Below are positions 32,989-42,456 of a stretch of DNA of 64,000 bases, piece after piece. Each line of letters opens with the position of its first letter. Position 1 is the stretch's first letter. The position numbers were made by a program, and so were the translations under genes. The DNA is from an uncultured Lysobacteraceae bacterium (GTDB lineage: Bacteria; Pseudomonadota; Gammaproteobacteria; Xanthomonadales; Xanthomonadaceae), in NCBI GenBank assembly GCA_936911875.1, contig CAKZGB010000007.1, forward strand, positions 190,928 through 254,927, read 5' to 3'. The notes below the pieces were generated by a model. The model saw only the letters and a list, made by a program, of their open reading frames with translations. It did no database searches and was not told the DNA's origin.

Positions 32989-33828
32989 ATGGCAAATCAA
33001 ACAACCGCTCAACCGATTAGAGAATTCGATGCCGATCGGCGTAACTACACCGGTTTTTTCACCGACCTGTCCAAATCATTTGGACAATCTGCGATGTGGC
33101 GCGAGCTGGCTTGGCAGGACGTCAAGAATCGTTACCGTCGATCGTTCCTTGGCCCTTTCTGGCTGACGATCGGGATGTTGCTGTTCATCGCGGGCCTCGG
33201 TCCACTGTATTCGCAGCTCTTCGGGCAATCAATGACAGGCTATCTGCCGTATCTTGCCATCGGCTTGATGTTCTGGAACTACATCGTGGTGACAATCATC
33301 GAGCTGTGCGCCTCGCTGCATGGTAATGCAAACCTGATTCACTCGACCCGTACGCTTGTCGGAACCATGGTTCTCAGGACGATTTACCGCAACCTGATCA
33401 TCCTCGCGCACAATTTCGCGGCAATCGTCATCGTGCTTGCGTTCGCACGCTGGATGCCTGACGCGAAGATTCTGTGGCTGATCCCTGGGCTTGCATTGCT
33501 CGTGTTGTTCCAGGTCTTTTTCGGCTACTTCATTTCAATCGTCTGCGCGAGGTACCGTGACGTCGAAAGCTTCCTGACGAGCATTCTGCAAATGGCGTTC
33601 TTCATCAGCCCGGTTGTGTGGAAGGTCTCGCAGTTGCCTGCCGGCAAGCGCCATTACGCAAACTTTAACCCGTTTGCATGGATGCTGGATGTCGTTCGTT
33701 CTCCATGGTTACATGAAGTTCCCTCAACGATGTCATGGATCAACTTGTGCGTTGCAACCGGTGTATTCGCGGCGCTCGCAATCTTTGTGTTCGGAAAGTT
33801 CCAGTCGCGCATCAGCTACTGGGTCTAA
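32989..33828 (+). CDS. wzm: O-antigen ABC transporter permease (Wzm)
   Basis: 279-residue ABC-2 permease with six membrane helices. MWRELAWQDVKNRYRRSFLGPFW is the standard N-terminal motif of polysaccharide exporters, and WNYIVVTIIELCASLHGNANLI and FISPVVWKVSQLP are conserved. It exports lipid-linked polysaccharide across the inner membrane together with Wzt, 35 bases downstream. It opens the O-antigen cluster. Confidence 0.92.
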   Translation: MANQTTAQPIREFDADRRNYTGFFTDLSKSFGQSAMWRELAWQDVKNRYRRSFLGPFWLTIGMLLFIAGLGPLYSQLFGQSMTGYLPYLAIGLMFWNYIVVTIIELCASLHGNANLIHSTRTLVGTMVLRTIYRNLIILAHNFAAIVIVLAFARWMPDAKILWLIPGLALLVLFQVFFGYFISIVCARYRDVESFLTSILQMAFFISPVVWKVSQLPAGKRHYANFNPFAWMLDVVRSPWLHEVPSTMSWINLCVATGVFAALAIFVFGKFQSRISYWV

Positions 33829-33863
33829 TTTCACATTACGTCGCAGGATTTTAAGGAAAAGTA

Positions 33864-34586
33864 ATGGCAAGTATTGAATTGCGGGATTGCACAATTGACA
33901 TTCCCGTCTACGGTTTAATGAACCGCTCTCTCAAGGGCACGATTGCAAATGCAACGACTGGCGGCCGCATTTCCCGCGAGAGTGGAACAGTCTCTACCGT
34001 CCGGGCACTTGATAATGTCTCCATGTATGTCGGTGCAGGCGAGCGTCTGGCACTCGTTGGGCACAACGGCTCGGGCAAGACAACGTTGCTGCGCCTCCTT
34101 GCGGGCATTTATGAGCCAAGCGGTGGGTACATCAAGACCGTTGGCAAGATCTCCAGCATGCTGGACATTACGCTCGGCATGAATCTCGAGGCCACCGGTT
34201 ACGAAAATATCCAGCTGCGCGGACTTGCGGCTGGCCTGTCGGAAAAGCAAATCGCGCTTATCGTCAACGACGCCGCGGAATTCTCCGGGCTCGGTGAGTT
34301 TTTGCATCTTCCTGTCAGAACGTATTCCTCAGGTATGGTCCTGCGCCTCGCATTCTCGGTGGTGAGCACGCTTGACGCGGACATCATCGTCATGGACGAG
34401 TGGCTTAGCGTCGGTGATTCCGAATTCACTGAACGCGCGCAGGAGCGCCTGCGCCAGCTTGTCGACCGTGCGAAGATTCTCGTGGTAGCAACACATGACG
34501 CTTCTCTCGCTGAAAGGATCTGCAACAGAACGATTGTCCTGGATCACGGCAAGGTCATCAGCGACACCGGCGCGCCGAATGCCTAA
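33864..34586 (+). CDS. wzt: O-antigen ABC transporter ATP-binding protein (Wzt), short form
   Basis: 240-residue ATPase. Walker A GHNGSGKT (66-73), signature-like YSSGMVLRLAFS and Walker B IIVMDEWLSVGD. The protein stops right after the nucleotide-binding domain, so it lacks the carbohydrate-binding C-terminal domain found in Wzt proteins that read the chain end cap. Short Wzt/KpsT-type systems export without that check, so chain length may be set elsewhere. AAGGAAAAG precedes ATG 33864. Confidence 0.9.
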   Translation: MASIELRDCTIDIPVYGLMNRSLKGTIANATTGGRISRESGTVSTVRALDNVSMYVGAGERLALVGHNGSGKTTLLRLLAGIYEPSGGYIKTVGKISSMLDITLGMNLEATGYENIQLRGLAAGLSEKQIALIVNDAAEFSGLGEFLHLPVRTYSSGMVLRLAFSVVSTLDADIIVMDEWLSVGDSEFTERAQERLRQLVDRAKILVVATHDASLAERICNRTIVLDHGKVISDTGAPNA

Positions 34587-34614
34587 CGCGCGACGGAAGT
34601 AGCTTCGCATCGCC

Positions 34615-35364
34615 ATGTACGGCACAAATCGGTCACCGGATGTCTCCCTTGTCGTGACGCTTCACGATGAAGGAACGCTCGCATATTCTTCGCTAGTATC
34701 AATCGCAAAGAGTGTCCATGCCCTCAGCAGAGATTGCGAGACCATTCTGGTCTTGGACCGGGTGGACGAAGGAACCGCCGCAACTGTCGCAGAGGCATTA
34801 CGCAGACTCGAATGGCGTTGTCGGATTGAAAACGTGGATTTTGGGGATCCATCCTTATCCCGAAACTTCGGTATAGCCGCATCAACCGCGCCGTTTGTGG
34901 GCGTGGTTGACGGTGACGATTTGATTTCCGAGAACTATCTCGCCGCACATTTGGAGGCTGCTGAGTCGGCCTCGTTACCGTGCGTTATCCGCCCCGCGCT
35001 GGTGGTGACCTTCGGCGCAGAGCAGAGCTTCCAGCTGCAACCCGATGAGTCGACGAATCCCATCTCGCGTGAGTCAATGTTGAGCATCAATCCGTGGATC
35101 TCAGCTGCATTCGCAGAAAGGTCGATTCTTGAGGAAAATCCTTGGCATCCGATCGTGAAACCGGGTTTCGGTTACGAAGATTGGCATTGGAATTGCGAGC
35201 TGATGGCGGCCGGGATCAGGAATTTCACTGCGCCGGAAACAACATACTTCTATAGACGCCGAAAGGGCAGCTCCAGGAATATCAATGCGAATATGCATTC
35301 CAGTTGGTTGCCGAAGTCCGGCCTTTTTGCGACGCAAGTGCCGGCGCGGCGCGGGACGGCATGA
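34615..35364 (+). CDS. GT2-family glycosyltransferase, module copy 1
   Basis: 249-residue GT-A fold glycosyltransferase. DVSLVVTLHDEGTLAYSSLVSI is the nucleotide-sugar binding start, VDGDD (residues 101-105 or so) the metal-binding DxD site and INPWISAAFAERS, GFGYEDWHWNCELMAAG, TYFYRRRKGS the acceptor-side segments. It is clearly paralogous to the gene at 36728, sharing all these motifs. Its TGA overlaps the next ATG (ATGA), so it is coupled to the GT4-type gene. Sugar and linkage unknown. Confidence 0.85.
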   Translation: MYGTNRSPDVSLVVTLHDEGTLAYSSLVSIAKSVHALSRDCETILVLDRVDEGTAATVAEALRRLEWRCRIENVDFGDPSLSRNFGIAASTAPFVGVVDGDDLISENYLAAHLEAAESASLPCVIRPALVVTFGAEQSFQLQPDESTNPISRESMLSINPWISAAFAERSILEENPWHPIVKPGFGYEDWHWNCELMAAGIRNFTAPETTYFYRRRKGSSRNINANMHSSWLPKSGLFATQVPARRGTA

Positions 35365-36731
35365 GAGTCGTCAGAAGGCTTGCAAGCGCGGCATACCGAA
35401 TGATCGGCCGCCAGAGAGTTCGACTCATTTTCGCTTTGATTCCGCAGCTTAATGCCACAGGACGGACCTGGCGCACTCCTAAGCTTCCCGATTGGGGCAT
35501 TGAAGCAATTCGCGACGCATCTCCAATCGAGTCGTCCCTGTCCGGTGTGGCCATCAACGCGCGAGCAATTCCCCCGGCGATGCTACCGCGAAGCGAGGCT
35601 GCGGGTCAGGCGTACTTCTCAATCCTGGCTACGATCGGACACTTGGGGCCAATCTCGCATTTCATCATTGCACCATGGTTGAAGACCGGAGGGTCGGATC
35701 TCAATACGCTGCGGATCATCGAGGAGCTCGTCGCATTGGGAGAATCTCCGACGCTGGCGGTGACGGAGGATGACAACGGTGATTGGATGGATAGGGTGCC
35801 TGACTCAGTGCCAGTCATTCCCCTGGCGACTCGGTTGTCAGCACTTAGCGTGGCGGAACGCATCGCCGTACTTTCGAGACTGCTGATCCAGCTTGAACCG
35901 GAGCGGATTCACATCATCAACAGCGACCTTGGTTGGCGAACCCTACAGGCCAACCCGCTTGCAATGTCAAACTTGGCTAGCATTTATTCCAGCCTGTACT
36001 GCGACGAGTATGATGCCGACGTTCGTCCGTTTGGCTATGCGCGTTGGTACCTCAGGGATTGCGCACCCTATCTGGATGGCGTCTTGATCGACAACCACCA
36101 TTACCTGCAAGTGTGGTCCAGGGAGCTTGGTGTTCATGAGACTCTCTTTCACCCGGTGCCAACTTTCATTCCGTTTCATGCGCGGGAGGCAACTGGCCAT
36201 GCCGGCGGAGCCGTCAAGGTGCTTTGGATGGGGCGACCAGTTCCTCAAAAGCAACCTCAGCTCCTCATTGAGCTGGCAAGGCGAATGCCTGAAATTCAAT
36301 TTATCGCGTACGGCATTGATGAGACAGAAGCCAGACAAATCGACCGAAAGCTGCCTCTAAATTTGCGATTGATGGGCGGTGGATCCACATTTGCAGAGTT
36401 GGAAGTTGCCGAATTCGACTGCTTCGTTAACACGTCTGCATGGGATGGATTACCGATGGTTATCAAGGAGGCGATCAACGCGAGGCTACCTGTCGTGACA
36501 TCATCGGTAGGCGGGATTCCTGAACTCATCAACCATGAGACAGGTTATCCGGTTTCGAATCCAGCGGATGTTGATTCGTATGTGCATGCAATTAGGGAGG
36601 TGCTGTCGGATCGTGGTTCTGCAATGTCCAAGGCAAACAGCGCTTTCGATTATCAAGAATCGAAGCATTCAAGGCAAGCGATGCACCAAGCACTTCAAGA
36701 AATTCCCGGTTATCTGGAGCCAGGCAAATGA
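35361..36731 (+). CDS. GT4-like glycosyltransferase, module copy 1
   Basis: 456 residues from ATG 35361, chosen because of the four-base overlap with the previous gene. A 100-residue N-terminal extension precedes a GT-B core: APWLKTGGSDLN is a donor-domain glycine loop, VLWMGRPVPQKQPQLLIELA and WDGLPMVIKEAINARLPVVTSSVGGIPELI are the GT4 C-terminal motif with the E-x7-E region. Shared phrases with the gene at 37491 (VLSRLL-QL-P--IHIINS-LGW, SLYCDEYDA, GYAR) show the pair is duplicated. Overlaps the following GT2 by four bases. Confidence 0.85.
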   Translation: MRVVRRLASAAYRMIGRQRVRLIFALIPQLNATGRTWRTPKLPDWGIEAIRDASPIESSLSGVAINARAIPPAMLPRSEAAGQAYFSILATIGHLGPISHFIIAPWLKTGGSDLNTLRIIEELVALGESPTLAVTEDDNGDWMDRVPDSVPVIPLATRLSALSVAERIAVLSRLLIQLEPERIHIINSDLGWRTLQANPLAMSNLASIYSSLYCDEYDADVRPFGYARWYLRDCAPYLDGVLIDNHHYLQVWSRELGVHETLFHPVPTFIPFHAREATGHAGGAVKVLWMGRPVPQKQPQLLIELARRMPEIQFIAYGIDETEARQIDRKLPLNLRLMGGGSTFAELEVAEFDCFVNTSAWDGLPMVIKEAINARLPVVTSSVGGIPELINHETGYPVSNPADVDSYVHAIREVLSDRGSAMSKANSAFDYQESKHSRQAMHQALQEIPGYLEPGK

Positions 36732-37498
36732 TTGATCAAGTTCCTAGCGACATCGACATATCCGTCATCGTCACTCTGCACAGAGAGGGCATTCTTGCAC
36801 ACGCATCGCTGATCTCAATTTGTCAGTCGATTTCATCGGCACGCTCTAGCGGCGTGATGGTCGAGTTGATTATTGTGCTCGACAATGCAGATGCGAAGAC
36901 GACGGAAATTGTGGAGGGACATCCAAAGCTGGATGGAGACTTCCGGATTTTGCACGTCACAAATGGGGATTTGGCCCTTTCGCGGCACTCTGGCATCGCC
37001 GTTTCGCGAGGCGCATATATTTCCTTGGTCGACGGCGATGACATCGTTTCGCGGGATTATTTCCAGTTGCACTTCGAGCGCGCAGCGGCGTTGGACAAAG
37101 ACCACGTGCTTCATCCGGAAATGGTCATCAGCTTCGGGCAATACAATGCATTCAATTGGCAGGTTGACCAAGCGGGCCAATATTTTCACAAGCCATCGTT
37201 GCTAAAGATAAATCCTTGGATCAGTGCCGCATTCGCCCACCGATCCGTGTTTGAGCGCGTGCCGCAAGTTGCGATTGACACCAGGAAAACCGGATTCGGA
37301 TTTGAGGATTGGAACTGGAATTGCGAAACGATCGCGAAAGGCATGGTGCATCGACTCGCCCCTGGGACCGCATACTTTTACCGTCGGAAATTCGTCGGAT
37401 CCATGAACCAAAATAGTTTGAGCGCAAATGCAGTGATGCCACCGAACAGTCTCTTCGATTCGTCGCTTGTTACACCGGAGGACCGAAACCGTGATTAG
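36728..37498 (+). CDS. GT2-family glycosyltransferase, module copy 2
   Basis: 256 residues. DISVIVTLHREGILAHASLISI, LVDGDDIVSRDYF (DxD), LKINPWISAAFAHRSVFE and GFGFEDWNWNCETIAKG match module copy 1 along the full length. It is embedded between the two GT4-like genes with overlaps of 4 bases at the start and 8 bases at the end, a strongly coupled arrangement. Specificity is probably different from copy 1, since identity is moderate. Confidence 0.85.
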   Translation: MIDQVPSDIDISVIVTLHREGILAHASLISICQSISSARSSGVMVELIIVLDNADAKTTEIVEGHPKLDGDFRILHVTNGDLALSRHSGIAVSRGAYISLVDGDDIVSRDYFQLHFERAAALDKDHVLHPEMVISFGQYNAFNWQVDQAGQYFHKPSLLKINPWISAAFAHRSVFERVPQVAIDTRKTGFGFEDWNWNCETIAKGMVHRLAPGTAYFYRRKFVGSMNQNSLSANAVMPPNSLFDSSLVTPEDRNRD

Positions 37499-38891
37499 GC
37501 GAGCGCGTATTTTTGCGGTGAGAGCGCTTGGTTGGCTCGCCCGAAGGATTCAGCCGGACAGTGGTGCCATATCGCATCACACCGCTTCTGGCACGGCTTG
37601 GGTCCCTCCCCAAATGCCTGGGTGGCTGCGTGACGAACTAGTCGCACTGTCAAGCATTGAACCGGAATTGCTTCCGGCGAGCGGGGATGTGTCGAAGTAC
37701 GCCTACTATTCCGTTCCTCAGGATGACGCACCCGGAATTGTGTATTCAAATGCGATCACTCAGCTCACGTTACGTCAATATACCTATATTTTCGTCATAC
37801 CGTGGTTAAAGCCCGGCGGAGCAGACAAAGGCATTCTTCATCATGTGAAAGCGCTCCGCGAATTGCATCCTGCAGCGTCTATTCTCCTGATATCGACGGA
37901 GCCTTCCGACTCGCCATGGTCGGACCGCATTCCTTCCGGCGTCGAGTTTCTGGAGTTGGGCCTCCTTTTTGGGGGAATCAGTGACAGTGATCAAATGACA
38001 GTGCTAAGTCGATTGCTCGTCCAGCTTAGACCCGCCGCCACACATGTCATTAACTCAAGGATCGGTTGGCAATGCTTGAAGTCCAATGGGCTCGCACTCT
38101 CCCAATCGGGACAGGTCTTCGCATCACTGTTCTGTGACGAATACAACGCGGCGATGACGCCGATTGGATACGCCAGGGATTTCCTTCGGGACACGCACGA
38201 GTCAGCATCGACCATCTTTTGTGATAACAGCCATTATCCCGGTGTTTGGACGAGCGAGATTGGTGTTCCGGCCGAAAAGTTCACTTTGCTGCCGTTTCCA
38301 TATGATGGGGAAACGGTGGACGGTGCAAGAATTCCGTCCCTGAGAAAGCGGGTTATGTGGGCGGGTCGCCTTGATCGCCAGAAGAGGTTGGATGTGCTTA
38401 TCGACATCGCGAGGCAAACACCGGACATCCAGTATGACGTTTATGGCGCGACCGTGATGGCAACAGGGACAGAAGAGGCGGTGAAACTTCTCTCATCGTT
38501 GCCAAACGTGACGATGCATGGACCATTCAGTCGGATTGCAGACCACCTCCACCCTGAGCATTTTGCGTTCCTCATGACGACAATGTGGGAGGGTACGCCG
38601 ACCATGCTGCTCGACATTTGTGCGCTTGGTTTGCCAGTCGTCGCGCCGGCTGTTGGCGGAATTCCTGACATCATTGATGCCGAACAGTTATACAGTACGT
38701 CTGATGCCGTGGATGAAGCTATTACCTTGATTCGCCGATTCCAAGTGGATGGCGAATTCGGGAGACGTTGCAGTGATCGTCAGCTCAGCGAGATCAAATC
38801 GCACCGTTCATGGGGCGAATTCACGCGACGCGTCGCGTCCGTTCCGGGTTACGTTAAAGTCCAGGAAGTTGAATCCGCAGCGTTGCGGTAG
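37491..38891 (+). CDS. GT4-like glycosyltransferase, module copy 2
   Basis: 466 residues from GTG 37491, preceded by CCGGAGG at 9 bases. GT-B fold: VIPWLKPGGADKGI (glycine loop), VMWAGRLDRQKRLDVLIDIA and WEGTPTMLLDICALGLPVVAPAVGGIPDII. SRLLVQLRPAATHVINSRIGW and FCDEYNAAMTPIGYAR are shared with the module copy 1 partner. Its last 43 bases overlap the 3' end of a convergent dehydrogenase-like gene. Confidence 0.85.
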   Translation: MIRRARIFAVRALGWLARRIQPDSGAISHHTASGTAWVPPQMPGWLRDELVALSSIEPELLPASGDVSKYAYYSVPQDDAPGIVYSNAITQLTLRQYTYIFVIPWLKPGGADKGILHHVKALRELHPAASILLISTEPSDSPWSDRIPSGVEFLELGLLFGGISDSDQMTVLSRLLVQLRPAATHVINSRIGWQCLKSNGLALSQSGQVFASLFCDEYNAAMTPIGYARDFLRDTHESASTIFCDNSHYPGVWTSEIGVPAEKFTLLPFPYDGETVDGARIPSLRKRVMWAGRLDRQKRLDVLIDIARQTPDIQYDVYGATVMATGTEEAVKLLSSLPNVTMHGPFSRIADHLHPEHFAFLMTTMWEGTPTMLLDICALGLPVVAPAVGGIPDIIDAEQLYSTSDAVDEAITLIRRFQVDGEFGRRCSDRQLSEIKSHRSWGEFTRRVASVPGYVKVQEVESAALR

Positions 38892-39553
38892 TACTTGCGC
38901 AGTACGCGCTCGGCGTAATTTCCAGTTAGATCGATTCCAAGTTCTGTTGAGACCGACGCAATCAACCGCGTATCTGACGGCATGGGAATGCCACCGGGAA
39001 TCATGTCGATATTCGCTTTCCGCCCCAGGACTTCCTCGAATATGCGTACGATTTCAATGACGCGCATCGATTTCTCCGACATGATTGGAATGCAGTTGGC
39101 CGGAGGATCTGTAATCAGTCGATTGACAATGTCGGTAATGTGGTCAAGGTCAATGAGATTTCTTTCCGCACTTTCGAGGACGGAGAAATGGCTTCCATCA
39201 AGGATCGACGAATACAGAAAGTTCGTAAGTGTCTTCGGGTTTCCGCCATGTCCAACTACTTGCGGCAGTCGGAATACCACACCCCCACGACGATCCATCA
39301 CGAGTCGCTCCATCGCAGACTTATGGCGAAAGTATGGAGTCTCCTCCCCAGCTGAAATCCCGCAGCTGCTGAAATAGACAAAGCGTTTTGCGCCGCCGTG
39401 CAGACTCGCTTGGAGTAGCTCGCTTTCCTTGCGGAATTCACGCTCATCCGTTTCACGTGAGTTAGAAACGCCTGATGCGAAGATCAGAACATCTTCGCTA
39501 TTTTCAAACAGGTGACGGAAGCTGTTCGCAAGCATCCCATTCCCCACGATCAT
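38849..39553 (-). CDS. NAD-dependent epimerase/dehydratase-like SDR protein
   Basis: 234 residues. MIVGNGMLANSFRHLF is a truncated-looking Rossmann start, FSSCGIS and HKSAMERLV fit the Ser and Y/H-x3-K region, but the usual active-site tyrosine appears as YFRHKSAME, so the tyrosine lies three residues before His. LPQVVGHGGNPKTL and the SMRVIEIVRIFEEVLG segment occur in SDR proteins of surface polysaccharide clusters. Exact reaction unknown. Transcribed against the rest of this cluster part and overlapping the GT4 gene tail by 43 bases. Confidence 0.75.
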   Translation of the reverse strand: MIVGNGMLANSFRHLFENSEDVLIFASGVSNSRETDEREFRKESELLQASLHGGAKRFVYFSSCGISAGEETPYFRHKSAMERLVMDRRGGVVFRLPQVVGHGGNPKTLTNFLYSSILDGSHFSVLESAERNLIDLDHITDIVNRLITDPPANCIPIMSEKSMRVIEIVRIFEEVLGRKANIDMIPGGIPMPSDTRLIASVSTELGIDLTGNYAERVLRKYYRNAADSTSWTLT

Positions 39554-39811
39554 TTCGCGGCTCTCCCGTTCCTGCGGTCTATGCTCATTTGCCCAACGCC
39601 ATAAAAAGAAGACTACTTCGATTATCGTAGCTTACAAGATGTCGATTTTAACGGAATTTTCCGTGCCAATGACGTGAAATGGATGCATTGGTCACGGCTG
39701 CGCAGCTGGAGATTATGTCGGCTAAAATACAGACTGCATATTGCAGGCGAACCGCAACGCCAAGTGAATCATTTGCGGTGCGAAACCTCATGTAACTAAC
39801 AGGAGTTCCAG
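39554..39811. promoter_or_regulatory. Divergent intergenic region before the second galE
   Basis: 258 AT-rich bases with no gene. GGCTAAAATA around 39719-39729 contains a TAAAAT -10-like box about 85 bases before the galE start, and AGGAG lies 6 bases before its TTG. No operator or transcription-antitermination (ops/JUMPstart) sequence is recognised. Confidence 0.35.
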
Positions 39812-40837
39812 TTGAAAATCTTGATCGCAGGCGGCGCTGGGTATATTGGAAGCCACACTGCAGTGGAACTTTCGGCTGCAGGGCATGATGTCGTCATTGT
39901 GGACAACTTATGCAACTCCAGCGAAGAGGCAGTTCGCCGGGTTCAAGCGTTGTCACGCACTGGATCCGTGTCTTTCGTGAAAGGTGATGTGCGGGATGAG
40001 TCAATCCTGGACCGGGCACTCGAAGGTGTCGACGGTGTGATGCATTTTGCCGCCCTCAAGGCGGTTGGCGAGAGCGTTGAGCAACCTCTCGAGTACTACT
40101 CGAACAACCTGGATTCGACGTTGTCACTGTTAAATGCGACGCGCCGGTCCAACGCGCGTCGATTCGTGTTTAGCTCGTCAGCTACGGTATATGGTCAACC
40201 AGAGCGAATCCCGATTGATGAGTCTGCGAGCATCGGCTCGACGAACCCGTACGGCAGAACCAAGGAATTTTCCGAACACATCCTGCGTGATTGGTGCCAT
40301 GCCTGCCCGGATGTAACCGCTGTCGCACTGAGATATTTCAATCCAATTGGTGCACATTCTTCGGGACGCATTGGAGAGGACCCTTTGCAGATTCCGAACA
40401 ACTTGGTGCCTTATGTCTCCCAGGTTGCGATTGGACGACGACCGTTTGTCAGGGTGTACGGGAACGATTATGGGACACCGGATGGCACAGGAGTGAGGGA
40501 CTACATACACGTTGTAGACCTTGCGAAAGCGCATGTACTTGCAGCAGAAGCCTCTCTGACGACAGGATTTCATCCGATAAATGTCGGCACAGGAAACGGC
40601 TACAGCGTACTGGAGGTCATCCATGAATTTGAGCGGGCCAGTGGTGTCGAAATTCCCTATCAAATCGAAGGTCGTCGCGCAGGTGACATTGACAGCATTT
40701 GGGCGGACAACAGCTTAGCGAAGGAAAAGCTTGGTTGGTCCCCCGAATTTGACCTCAAGCGAATGTGTGAGGACACTTGGCGATGGCAAGTCATTAATCC
40801 CCGGGGATATGGTTACATGGACGAAAGCAACGACTGA
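39812..40837 (+). CDS. galE: UDP-glucose 4-epimerase (O-antigen cluster copy)
   Basis: 341 residues, starting at TTG 39812 behind AGGAG. NAD site GGAGYIGSHTAVEL, FSSSATVYG and the active-site YGRTKEFSE; NDYGTPDGTGVRDYIHVVDLAKAH is diagnostic for GalE. Sequence is clearly different from the 29.9 kb copy, and it has the lower GC and codon use of the cluster. It probably supplies UDP-Gal or UDP-GalNAc/GlcNAc-type precursors for the O-chain. Confidence 0.92.
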   Translation: MKILIAGGAGYIGSHTAVELSAAGHDVVIVDNLCNSSEEAVRRVQALSRTGSVSFVKGDVRDESILDRALEGVDGVMHFAALKAVGESVEQPLEYYSNNLDSTLSLLNATRRSNARRFVFSSSATVYGQPERIPIDESASIGSTNPYGRTKEFSEHILRDWCHACPDVTAVALRYFNPIGAHSSGRIGEDPLQIPNNLVPYVSQVAIGRRPFVRVYGNDYGTPDGTGVRDYIHVVDLAKAHVLAAEASLTTGFHPINVGTGNGYSVLEVIHEFERASGVEIPYQIEGRRAGDIDSIWADNSLAKEKLGWSPEFDLKRMCEDTWRWQVINPRGYGYMDESND

Positions 40838-40887
40838 TCGAAATCTCCAGTCCCAAATCAGCTAGATAAATCCGGAACCGTAACGAC

Positions 40888-42408
40888 ATGCCAAATAACG
40901 AGCTAGACGAAAAAAATTTCAGTGAGCCCAAATTGCCGCTGGCAACGCCAATCGTGGGTTTCGCGCTGGCTGTTATTCTCGGGTTTTTCCTGTCTAAGTC
41001 ACAGGGCTTTTCGAACGGATATGCGATCGACGATTACTTTAACCGTTTCGCAGAGAGCGCAGGTGTCATTGATTTTGTCCTAAGCCAGGGGCGTTTCACC
41101 TGGGCGCTATACGTGAAACTATTGAGTCTAGCAGGACTCAACCAATTGGATTTCGGCGTCATTGGAATGTTTTTGCTCGGAGTAGCATCGGCATTCTTCT
41201 ACATTGTTGCATTTAGGCCACTGCTTAGCACTCGCTCAAATTTCCTTGTTGCGGTGTGTGCAAGTTTTCTTCTGGGTGTGCATCCCTATTTCACTGAGTA
41301 TGTTTCGTTTCGCATAACGCTGATGCCGATGGCAATCATGATGGCATTATGCGCGTGCGCGGTCTTATATTTCGACCGTTTCCTGCGGGACGGCGGAAGG
41401 AATGAATTGCTGATCGCGCTTGTCTCCGCGGTTTTCGCGATCGGAGCGAACCAGTTGGCTCTTTCGTTTCTGGCCACCGGCATATTCCTACGTAGTGGCA
41501 TAGTCCGTGCCATAGAGCAAGGCGACAGCGAATCGTGGAAATCGGTCACCTCAGCGCTAATTCGGTCGGTGATATTCCTTGTCTGCGCAATCGCCCTTTA
41601 CTATGTCGTCGTTCTTGCAACGACATCGGGTGCGGGAGCAGCCGCAGGAAGTGACAAACGCGCCACGATGCTCGCCGTCTCGGAAATCCCAAGTCGGTTG
41701 ATGTTGGTGGGTAAGCAGATTTGGACAATCGTGCAGGAAAACGAGAATTTTCTATCCCGAACGGCAAAAGTGTTGATCCTACTGTCGATGGGCATCGCCT
41801 TCTTCGCTGCCATTATCAGCGAACCTAAACGCGCGCTCTTGGGTCTTGCGGTGGTTGCAATAATTTTTGTCCTCGCACTTTTGCCAGTTTCGATTGCGGC
41901 AGTCTGGTGGCCAGCACCTCGGACACTCATTGCAATTCCTATGGCGTTTTCCGCAGGCATTCTGTTTTGGACACGCGGTTTCGCAAAGCCGAGCGTGTCG
42001 TCGGGTGTTGTGGTTGCCGCGTTGGGACTCACGTGTATGCTATTGGCGGTTCATAGCAGCAAGATTCTGCTGAATCAGCAGCGACTTAACCGTTGGGATA
42101 TGCAGTTGGCCGCTCAAATCGCAAGTAGGGCAGGTGAGAGATTTCCAAATGCCAAGTCGCTTGCAGTCGTGGGTGCGCCGTACGCGTATGGCATCGATCC
42201 TCAAATGCCTTCAGGTGATATGAATCTCTCGGCGCTTAGTGTTCCCTATGCAATTGACCCCTTGTTCGAAGAAGCGACGGGAAGGCAGCTCGAAATTCGA
42301 CTGGCGCCGGAACTGGTCGCCGAATGTTCTTCGCGCAAAAGCTTTCCGGACGATGAAGGCATCTTCGTTAAGGGGGAGGAGACGGTGATATGCATGGCTT
42401 CGAAATGA
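40888..42408 (+). CDS. Polytopic membrane protein, GtrII-like glucosyltransferase
   Basis: 506 residues with about ten to eleven hydrophobic segments. The N-terminal loop GYAIDDYFNRFAESAG holds an acidic DD pair in the first periplasmic loop, and LGVHPYFTEYVSFRITLMP is typical of GtrII-domain proteins, which move sugars from undecaprenyl phosphate to O-antigen in the periplasm. The C-terminal 110 residues form a soluble periplasmic domain with a cysteine pair. GtrA and GtrB-like genes are found at 43.1-45.4 kb on the other strand, supporting this call. Confidence 0.7.
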   Translation: MPNNELDEKNFSEPKLPLATPIVGFALAVILGFFLSKSQGFSNGYAIDDYFNRFAESAGVIDFVLSQGRFTWALYVKLLSLAGLNQLDFGVIGMFLLGVASAFFYIVAFRPLLSTRSNFLVAVCASFLLGVHPYFTEYVSFRITLMPMAIMMALCACAVLYFDRFLRDGGRNELLIALVSAVFAIGANQLALSFLATGIFLRSGIVRAIEQGDSESWKSVTSALIRSVIFLVCAIALYYVVVLATTSGAGAAAGSDKRATMLAVSEIPSRLMLVGKQIWTIVQENENFLSRTAKVLILLSMGIAFFAAIISEPKRALLGLAVVAIIFVLALLPVSIAAVWWPAPRTLIAIPMAFSAGILFWTRGFAKPSVSSGVVVAALGLTCMLLAVHSSKILLNQQRLNRWDMQLAAQIASRAGERFPNAKSLAVVGAPYAYGIDPQMPSGDMNLSALSVPYAIDPLFEEATGRQLEIRLAPELVAECSSRKSFPDDEGIFVKGEETVICMASK

Positions 42409-42456
42409 GTTAAAATCGTTGAAATAGCACGGATCCAAAGACTTTTGACCTCACAA

